Shown here in pieces: positions 7,646 through 14,944 of a DNA stretch of 14,944 bases. The notes under the pieces were generated by a model that worked only from the letters and a program-made list of their open reading frames with translations, was not told the DNA's origin and ran no database searches. Made by a program: the position numbers and the translations under genes. Source of the stretch: Byssochlamys sp. IMV 00236 (lineage: Eukaryota > Ascomycota > Eurotiomycetes > Eurotiales > Thermoascaceae); contig MSJH02000175.1 of NCBI GenBank assembly GCA_001931875.2, positions 1 to 14,944 on the forward strand. The letters are read 5' to 3'. The first letter of the stretch is position 1. Each line of letters opens with the position of its first letter.

Positions 7646-8788
7646 TCAATATTTTGTCTCTTTTATTGCAATAATATCCTGAACTCTTTCTGAGTTGAGA
7701 CTATAGCTTTCATGGCTTGTTAGATTACCCGCGTCTGACGCGTATTTTATAGCTTGATTATAATATGCTAAAGCTTGTTCAAATTCACTGCTCAATTCCA
7801 ACATTCTTCCCATGTTATTCGACGCTACAGCACCACATTCTAAACAGTCTTGGTTTTTTATGTCCTTGGTACATGTCTCAAGGGCAGTTTGCGCCCAACC
7901 CATAGCCTCATCTTTTTTATCTAATCCATACATTATTTCTGATAGTTGGTTCTGCACAATAGCTCTGAGACAATGTTGTTCTTCTGGCAAAGACTTTAAC
8001 AGTTGTGATAACAAAGGTATTGAAAGTTTAAAGTTGCGCTGAATAGCATACATATTAGCTAATGAAAGCTTAATTTTTGATTGTAATAGGTCGTCTTGGT
8101 TGGCCTTTTCAGACATATGAAGTGCCCAAGCAAGGAATTCTTCTGCATGTTCATAATCATCAATTCGCATATATAAATCCCCAATCTTCTTTGCTGCTGT
8201 AATTGTTTGTTGATCATGGCCCTTACCATTGTCCATCAACAGTTTCCATGCTCTAGTGTATTCTGTAATCGCATCTAATAGATTTCCTGACTTATTCTCG
8301 TCTTCAGCTAATCGTAACCGAAGGTTGATAATTGTATCAGAATTCTCTTTCAAATTTTGTTCTTCTAAAGCAATACGGATAACTTCCCGAATATACATTG
8401 AAGCAATATCATAATCAGGCGCTAACTGCTCTCGAACATATGCTCCGTGAAGCAACTGACGACCCTTGAATCCTAGTTCTTTTGGCGTTGATTCCATAGT
8501 ATATTCAATATACAAGTGCGCGAGTTGCCAGATCAAGCCTATGGCTGCACTTACAGATAAAACAGTGTATACGGTGATCTTTCCTGCTAACTTTCCCTGT
8601 GACTTTAATCGACTGATGGCATCATTATATGTACTGGTGGTAAATTTAACAGCCTTTGTCGAATCAGCTGCTTCTCTAGAGATACTTTTGGTGAATCCAA
8701 ACGCCCTTTTTTGGTTCAATAGTAACCGGTTGCTCGTATTTGAACGTATGTATTTATTCCCAATAGAAGCTGTCAATCGCGAAAGCAT
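7646..8788 (-). CDS. Mitochondrial-type TPR protein, Mgr3-like
   Basis: An intact, intronless 380-residue protein. The N-terminus (residues 1-35) is rich in Arg, Ser and Leu with no acidic residue, as in mitochondrial targeting signals. One membrane segment follows (about 71-92, VYTVLSVSAAIGLIWQLA). The rest is helical with about five TPR-like units, at roughly 150-185, 195-230, 237-268, 275-308 and 318-351; the last contains NNMGRMLEL and EQALAYYNQAIKYA. This layout matches Mgr3-type proteins, the inner-membrane adaptors of the i-AAA protease Yme1 that deliver unfolded substrates. It is shorter than yeast Mgr3. The start at 8788 gives the targeting signal and fits the short shared upstream region with PDS5 (154 bp). 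Other mitochondrial TPR proteins remain possible. Confidence is high for a real gene and moderate for the name. Confidence 0.85.
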   Translation of the reverse strand: MLSRLTASIGNKYIRSNTSNRLLLNQKRAFGFTKSISREAADSTKAVKFTTSTYNDAISRLKSQGKLAGKITVYTVLSVSAAIGLIWQLAHLYIEYTMESTPKELGFKGRQLLHGAYVREQLAPDYDIASMYIREVIRIALEEQNLKENSDTIINLRLRLAEDENKSGNLLDAITEYTRAWKLLMDNGKGHDQQTITAAKKIGDLYMRIDDYEHAEEFLAWALHMSEKANQDDLLQSKIKLSLANMYAIQRNFKLSIPLLSQLLKSLPEEQHCLRAIVQNQLSEIMYGLDKKDEAMGWAQTALETCTKDIKNQDCLECGAVASNNMGRMLELSSEFEQALAYYNQAIKYASDAGNLTSHESYSLNSERVQDIIAIKETKY

Positions 8789-8942
8789 TTTCAGTTTTAA
8801 AAAAAGAGACCAGCAAAGGATCCCAGTTGAGTTGTGACTAAGGGTATATTAGAATTCCGCATACAGCTTACAGCGCGTGAATAAAAGGTAACGCGTAAAA
8901 AGCTTCTTTTTTTCTTCTCCCCCCTTAAGAGAAAAAAATAAA
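8789..8942. promoter_or_regulatory. Shared divergent promoter region
   Basis: The 154 bp between the start codons of the TPR gene (minus strand) and PDS5 (plus strand) must hold both core promoters and 5' leaders. Visible features are a TATA-like stretch (TATATT near 8855), two CGCGT-containing elements (8873-8878 and 8891-8896) and a pyrimidine-rich run (about 8903-8925) just upstream of the PDS5 start. Confidence 0.7.
8891..8896. promoter_or_regulatory. MCB-type element ACGCGT
   Basis: A palindromic ACGCGT lies 46 bp upstream of the PDS5 start codon, with a related GCGCGT at 8873-8878. In ascomycete yeasts ACGCGT is the MluI cell-cycle box bound by MBF (Mbp1-Swi6), which drives G1/S genes. 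Fungal MBF-like factors with the same preference are widespread. PDS5 acts in sister-chromatid cohesion, so G1/S timing would fit. Binding is inferred, not shown. Confidence 0.5.
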
Positions 8943-11900
8943 ATGTCGATGGAGTTAGATTCAGTACAGGATAGTCAAGACCTTTCAGAGTTACGTAAAC
9001 TTGAGTTTGCCCATTCGATTCTAGGCAAAAGAAGTGCCTTGAAAGAACAGGAATTATTACCACATTTAAAGGTAGAAAAGAAATTAAAAAGTCTCTCTGC
9101 TTTAACTATTTCAATCAGGAACTTCATCAAAAACTAAAGGAACTTGAACAAGGAGCAGTTGACCTTGAATCGCTTTCAACTGTTGCCAATGATTTAACCA
9201 GCACACAAATTCTTAAAAATAGCAGCAAGATGGTAACTGCAGTAGCCGCCTGTTGTTTAGCCGACATTCTGCGTTTATATGCACCTGAGGCTCCTTACTC
9301 CAACCTACAGTTGAAAAAAATTTTCAGTTTCTTCGTATCCAACCTATCACAGTTTGGAAAAGAGGACGAGAACTTATTCCAATACCACTTTTACTTGTTG
9401 GAAAGTTTAGCTACAGTAAAGAGTTTTATTATCATATCTGATTTAGATAATGCAGACGAAATCACTCTTCCTGTATTTGATGAATTCTTTAAAGCTGGAT
9501 CAAAGTAAATCTAAAGGTTATATATATTGTAGATGATTCTAATTATCTCTCTTCTATAAGCCCTTCATTGCCAAAAAATGTACAGGTTTGTATGACGGAT
9601 ATTATGACACAAATCATTGATGAAGTGGGAACCTCTGCCCAAGAAATTATCGAAATCATCTTGGATCAATTCGTTAAACATGAAAAGGTAAAGACACAAT
9701 TTATGTTATTGAAGGTAGCTCATGATAATACAACAGACACCAACAGTTCCATCTTATTTAATGGCAGCCGAAGTTTGCTCTATTTGTGCCCCTATTCTTC
9801 AAAGACGAGTATGCCAGTACTTCTCTGATATTCTTCTTTCTGTCAGTAATGCAGAAGGAACAGAAGAGTTGGAAGAATTGCGAAAATCTCATGATTTAAT
9901 CATTAAAGTAAACGCCGTCGTACCTGATCTATTGCTGAACGTTTTACCCTTGGTGCAAGAAGAGATGAAGCTTGATCAAGCAAATGTCCGACAAATTGCA
10001 ACTGAAACAATGGGAAAGCTATTTATGCATCCTGAATCGAATATTTCTGAAAAGTACCCCACTATCTGGAAGACCTGGCTTGGTAGAAAAGATGATAAGC
10101 TTGTACAGTTACGTGTCAAATGGTTAGAGATGTGTGTTGATATTTATAAAAATCATACCGAATCAATGCCTGAAATTACTGGTAAGACATACAGTAACGG
10201 CTGTAGCAATATCTCATAAGGACCTATAGAATGCATCAAACTCAAGCTATCAGATCCTGATGAGAAAGTACGAGCCACTGCCTGTAAGATCATTGGAGAG
10301 ATCATGGCAGGCTGCGATTTAAAGCACATTGACAAATCAATGCTCGAATTAGTCGATGGACGAACTAAAGATAAAAAGGTAAAAACCAGATAAAATGACT
10401 CTGCTTGAAAAATCTAATTCTTCCCAAAAAGAATTCTGTAAGAGTACAAGCTATGAAAACAATGGGCTCAATCTACAACGAGTATTATGCCAGCATTCAA
10501 GCAAATGAAAAAATGGCAGTTCAAAAGCTGGGTTGGATTCCAAACAGTTTATTTAGCCGTGTGTACACAGGTGATGCTTCCGTACTGTAAGTATGTCAAG
10601 GTAGCAATGGTTCTAGTGGAATAACATATGTTTTGCTTTCATATAGGATGACTTTACAGGACACTTTACTTGCATACATCTTTCCATATGATGAAGACGA
10701 CCAGCAGAGAACTGAGAGACTGGTAACGGTAGTAGAGTCATTAGAAGAAAAGCAAAAGTTAGCCTTTACTGCAATCATTAGAAAACAACAGAGATTCAAT
10801 GATGATTTGCAAAAGTATGTCAGGATGTGTGAAGACGAGGTATAATGGTATTCATGATATATAATTGTATATAAATAACCACTGTGTTTATTAGGTTAGC
10901 GGCATGACAACTGATCACGAGGAAACCAGCAATGATGAATTCATGAAATACTTGGCAGGTACATTTTATTGAAATTATTATCAATCATTGTCTCACGTCT
11001 TTATTCAAGCTCATTTTGCTGATCGACCAAGAACATTCAACGCCCTTAGGGCATTCCTTATTCGTAAGAACAACAGAGATATCAAGCTTTTGAAAAACAG
11101 CATACGTGCAGATCATGATTACAAGCAACTTTACAAGTCCAAAGTTAGTACCTATCAAAGATTGCTATAAAACTATACTAAATATACATAGGATAAATTG
11201 ATAGCAAACCTCAACGAAGATCAAGCTGGCACTGTAGAGATATTCCAAGCCATCATCAACAGGGCATGTCCGTTAATAGTAAACAAAGCTTGTATTGCTC
11301 ATCTGCTGAAAATGGCCAAGGAACCGAAGGGAAGAAGACAAACAGCTCTCAGTCAAAAGGCTCTTACCGCTCAAAGCATATTAAAGGAAATCTCTATCAC
11401 TTATCCAGTGATGTATGAAGGTTGTTTGACTGAGATTACTAAAGGGATTATGAATGATAAAGATAATATAGCTGGTAAATAGAATCAGTATTAGTTCTTC
11501 ATCTATATTAACTTTATAGCAGAAGAAGAATTAGAACTTTTAGCCGAGCTAAGCAAGTCTAATCCTGGTCATAGAAAATACGATAGGTAAGAGAACATAA
11601 GTTTTTTAATTGGGAAAGAAGCTATACATTTATTCATTTATTATAGCAATTTGATCAAACGTCTTCGCTCTTATGTTGTTGATGGTAAGGTTGGTCAAGC
11701 AAACCTTGCTTCGGTTATTCTCGGCAATATGAAAAATGCGGATAGATCTATGGCTGATTTAGTTGAGAGCTTGTCTGATGAACTTTCATTGAAGGCACGA
11801 AATCTCCTTTCAACTTTGACAAGTCTTTCACAGTTTGCATTATATACTCCTCGACTTTTGACGCCTTACATTGACCTAATAGTAAAGTTTGTTGAAGAGA

Positions 11901-13201
11901 ATCTCTTGAAGACGCCAACCAAATCGGTAATGTGTTATACATATATTATCTATCAATGTTTCAGCAGTCTTACGCTATAACATACAGTATACTGAATCTA
12001 ATCCTGAATGGGTTGCGTACGATAAATTGCCAGAACTCTCCAAACAGAAAATTACTGGTGTTCGTCTATTAGTAAACTACTTAACAGCTTGTAGAAATGA
12101 AATGGAACCTGAAGAGCATATTATTACAAAGACACTTTCTATATTATGGGATTTACTTGAAAGAACCTGCGATGGCGCATTAACCGACAATACCAAGTAA
12201 ACAAACTAAAAGGGATAATGAACATAATAATCTGACATTGTCTTCATATAGCTCTGCAGAAACATCTCACCTTAGATTGGGTGCTTCACAAGCCATTGTT
12301 AAATTAACACACTATGACAAGTACTTAAACGAATTAACCGTTCCTAAATTTGAAAGATTAAGTTACACCCTGCAAGACACATGTTTCTATGTTCGCTTAG
12401 AGTTTGCAGAGTTCTTGATGAAAGGACTTCAGACGGAGCAAATCCATCCAAGATATTACTCTCTTTTGTTCATCTGCGCTCATGAACCTGAAGAGTCTTT
12501 GTTGAAGCAAATCCGCAGCTTTATCCAGAAGCGTCTCTCCTCCTTGGAGATCAAGCAAGCTGAATCGACGGTATTGGATTCCTCACTTGTTAGACTCGTA
12601 CATTTACTAGCACATCACCCAGATTTTACTATTACTACTGAAGACTTGATGGTATTTGCACAGTATATTCGATTTTTCCTGAGCTGTGTTGCAACTGCTG
12701 AGAATGTATCATTCTTATACCATATTGCTCAAAAGATCAAGTTATCCAAAGACATGGTTTCAGCTGAATTAAGTGATGTAAGTCAATATTGATGACTCTA
12801 TAGATGATCATTAACGTTTACGTTTAGAATTCATATGTGCTCAGTGATATGACCAGTCTGCTAATAAAGTATAAGTGTAAAGAGTCTTCCTGGCCACTTA
12901 ATGCATATGCTGGCCGTGTGACTCTACAGTCTAAACTCTACAAGAGTTTACCTCCAGGAGCAGTGCAAAATGAGGTAATGAATACTTTATAGCTATACTG
13001 ATAAATATTAACCATGTTGAATTATAGACCATGGAGAAGAGTTATTTACCCCAAGCATTTATCGAGAAATTAGAAGAAGAGGAGAGAAGAAAGCTTGGTG
13101 ACAAGGTAACTTGGAAACAAAACTGCCTGAAAATATAACTCATCTATCTTTAGCGAGCAAGAACATCTGTAGTTAGTGCAAATAAAAGAACAAAGGTTTA
13201 A
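8943..13201 (+). CDS. PDS5: Sister chromatid cohesion protein Pds5
   Basis: Pds5 is the HEAT-repeat cohesin regulator that binds the Scc1/Rad21 kleisin and controls cohesin loading, acetylation and release. I resolved 17 exons: 8943-9071, 9119-9504, 9561-9687, 9737-10181, 10221-10378, 10432-10586, 10647-10839, 10895-10958, 11010-11143, 11192-11474, 11520-11586, 11647-11926, 11988-12196, 12252-12777, 12828-12974, 13028-13105 and 13154-13201. Together they give 3429 nt, that is 1142 residues plus stop, with every junction in frame. Hallmarks are ACCLADI and YAPEAPY (residues about 87-103), FYLLESLATVKS, a stretch matching the SDPDEKVR helix pair, and LRLGASQAIVKL. Length is close to fungal Pds5. 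The C-terminus is short and basic (RARTSVVSANKRTKV), without a long AT-hook tail. The ATG at 8943 is the first in frame and follows an A-rich leader. Only the junction of exons 12 and 13 is uncertain. Confidence 0.93.
10182..10220 (+). other. Very short (39-nt) PDS5 intron
   Basis: GTAAGA donor and CATAAG acceptor with a GTAACG branch-like site. Removing 39 nt joins a G to GA, giving Gly, and continues PIECIKLKLSDPDEKVR, which is clear Pds5 sequence. This is the shortest of the 16 introns, whose mean is about 52 nt. Confidence 0.85.
11927..11987 (+). other. PDS5 intron 12, acceptor uncertain
   Basis: Donor GTAATG follows the codon TCG of KTPTKS. The first good acceptor, TGTTTCAG ending at 11964 (38-nt intron), gives the wrong frame and meets a stop within about 110 nt. 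The acceptor ATACAG ending at 11987, preceded by CTATAAC, gives 61 nt and continues in frame into YTESNPEWVAYDKLPEL. I used the latter. A weak GTTATA donor at 11934 with the first acceptor is the other in-frame choice, but leaves only 31 nt. Confidence 0.6.
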
Positions 13202-14944
13202 AGCTTCAAATCAATAAATATACATTTTGTTATCCTTGAATAACCATAAAAAGAAATAACTTGACCCTGAGCCTCTTGATTTTATAGATTAAAGGGGGAG
13301 GCTAGGTGATCCCAATAATTTAATATGTAAATATGATAAACTCGTCATTGATTTTATTCTTGGAACAAGATTAGCAGTTTAATAACAAATGAACCTACAA
13401 GCGCAGAATTCGCAGACCAAAAAAAAGTCGCTCTGACCTGTTCAAACTGAGTATTGCCCTAGGAGTGTCTGATTTATGTGAATTGGAATATACAATTACA
13501 AAGCTATCCTTCTGTTATTTGACATGAGCAATGAAAAATAACAATAAATATTCTTCAAAAATAATAAAGCTGCTTCAAACTTTGAATTCGTTTCATAAAA
13601 TTCAGTTAATCCAATATTGCTTACTATATCAAATATGGCTTTATAAAGTAGCTTTGTAGTAAACAGCAACATTTATTACAGTGCTCAGTACATCTTGTAG
13701 AGTCTTTTAATATCTCTTGTAATGATTGATCCTCATAGTCGTGCTTGGTTAAAGTATCAACGTAAATCACAATGTCACCCTTAAACATATAAACATATAA
13801 TATTTAATTTATTATATCACGATTGTCTTCTTTTTTTTGTAAATCAACATTTTTTATCCAGCTTGCGAGTTTAACTACATATCAAATAAGAGGAAGAATC
13901 ATGGGCACATGGAGGTGAAGAGTCCATATAAATAAGCCATGGCTTTAGTATATCATAATTCTTTATAATCTACCTGAAATAGGTTATAAATAAAATATTG
14001 AAACATTGGTAAGCAAGAAGTTTTTTTTATCAATTCTATTTTCGAAACGACCTGCAGGGAGCGAGGCGGCACAATATAATAAGGAACTAGAATCCCCTGA
14101 ATAGTGGGAGATAAATTAAGAGTACAAGAGAGATAAATTATTTGCTTCATTTGAAAGAATAGAATTAGTCACTGTAAGCTGATCTTAATAATGTTGTATT
14201 TCATGATTATAGTCTCTGTTTACCTAATACGAGCTTTTATTTGCGTTATATTTACAAGTAGAGTGACCTTGACAGCATTAACTATAGGAAATCAACAAAA
14301 TAAAGGCTACAGTTGATCAACTAAATGACAACATTCGTTATTACAGCGGTGAACTGCTCTGCCATCACATTGTTTCTCTTTACTATTTTATTCCATATAA
14401 GGCTTATTTTTATCCTTTTGACATTCATGCATTCATATTCTTTTTCATTAACAACACCCTTTCTCATCACTCAATAAATCGTATATTTGATAATACCTCT
14501 CATTCAGCAAACACGAGTATTCAAATCATTAAAGGACTATATAAAGTATGTCGCGTACCTTAGCAATCCATCCTGTTTCGAGCGCCATTTGAAATACTTT
14601 ATGCAGACTTGGAAGATCTATTGCTTTACTATAAAAATGAACGTATAGTCATTAAATCTATCACAATCACAGTCATCGCTAATGTTGGTCTACATTTCAC
14701 AAGCAGAAGAGAAAATGATAAGGATATAACAATAGGGAATAGAGGATAAACATTTTGCCTTTTACCTTTTACCTTTTACCTTTTTTTCATGTGCATTAAA
14801 AATAAAAATAAAAAACATTACACACACTCATGTTTTTCTAAGCCAACAGCTCAATCATTTATGTTTCATGCTTGATAAACAGGTTTTAATACACGGAGGT
14901 TAGGATAATTTGATTTTGGTTCTTTTTAACAAAAATAGTAATTC
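13202..14944. other. PDS5 3' flank and AT-rich intergenic DNA
   Basis: An AATAAA lies at 13213-13218, 12 bp after the PDS5 stop, and is a likely polyadenylation signal. Beyond it I see no convincing gene, tRNA or mobile element. The only longer minus-strand frame (13953-14150) has no protein-like features. Homopolymer runs and a small tandem repeat (14759-14779) are present. Confidence 0.55.
14759..14779 (+). repeat. 7-bp tandem repeat CTTTTAC x3
   Basis: Three perfect units of CTTTTAC followed by a T run. Simple-sequence repeat in intergenic DNA, with no evident function. Confidence 0.85.

Noticed and set aside
7446..7649. 67-codon minus-strand frame downstream of the TPR gene
   Set aside because: AT-rich, and best explained as the 3' untranslated region of the TPR gene.
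13953..14150. 65-codon minus-strand frame
   Set aside because: Lies in AT-rich intergenic DNA and has no recognisable feature.
1..14944. CRISPR array, tRNA or rRNA genes, bacterial-type operons
   Set aside because: No regularly spaced repeats, no T-loop-like GGTTCGAATCC pattern and no ribosome-binding sites seen; the spliced genes show this is eukaryotic.

Overview
The window comes from a fungal nuclear genome, most likely Mucoromycota (Mucorales, Rhizopus/Mucor-like). Three things point there: many short GT-AG introns of about 40-60 nt, AT-rich intergenic DNA, and repeat families that I recognise as common in Mucorales. Those families are a Tc1-like DD34E transposase, a zinc-knuckle retroelement ORF1, and a lineage-specific PD-(D/E)XK-like repeated protein. 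The assignment rests on recognition, not on a database search.

Layout. Positions 1-7363 are repeat-rich accessory DNA. They hold (i) a 225-bp perfect inverted repeat, 1-225 against 5556-5780; (ii) a decayed zinc-knuckle ORF1 (about 638-1801, + strand) broken by at least two frameshifts, with no reverse transcriptase beside it; (iii) about 2 kb of AT-rich DNA with a 12-bp tandem repeat and a doubtful ORF (3246-3695); (iv) a PD-(D/E)XK-like repeated protein gene (3846-5410, +) with a good 85-nt intron, a premature stop and an apparent Asp-to-Asn change in its motif; (v) a frameshifted Tc1-like transposase (5778-7044, -) whose stop codon coincides exactly with the outer end of the right inverted-repeat arm; and (vi) a fragment resembling the FAR1-type N-terminus of a MULE-like transposase (7067-7363, -).

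Positions 7646-13201 are ordinary conserved genome. They hold two divergent genes that share a 154-bp promoter region. One is an intronless mitochondrial-type TPR protein resembling Mgr3 (7646-8788, -). The other is the cohesin regulator PDS5 (8943-13201, +), which I could resolve into 17 exons and 16 introns giving 1142 residues. The shared promoter carries an ACGCGT (MCB-type) G1/S element, as expected for a cohesion gene. Positions 13202-14944 hold the PDS5 3' flank and AT-rich intergenic DNA with a small tandem repeat.

The most unusual item is the structure at 1-5780: identical inverted arms, one abutting a transposase stop codon, that enclose a decayed retroelement ORF1 and the PD-(D/E)XK-like gene.
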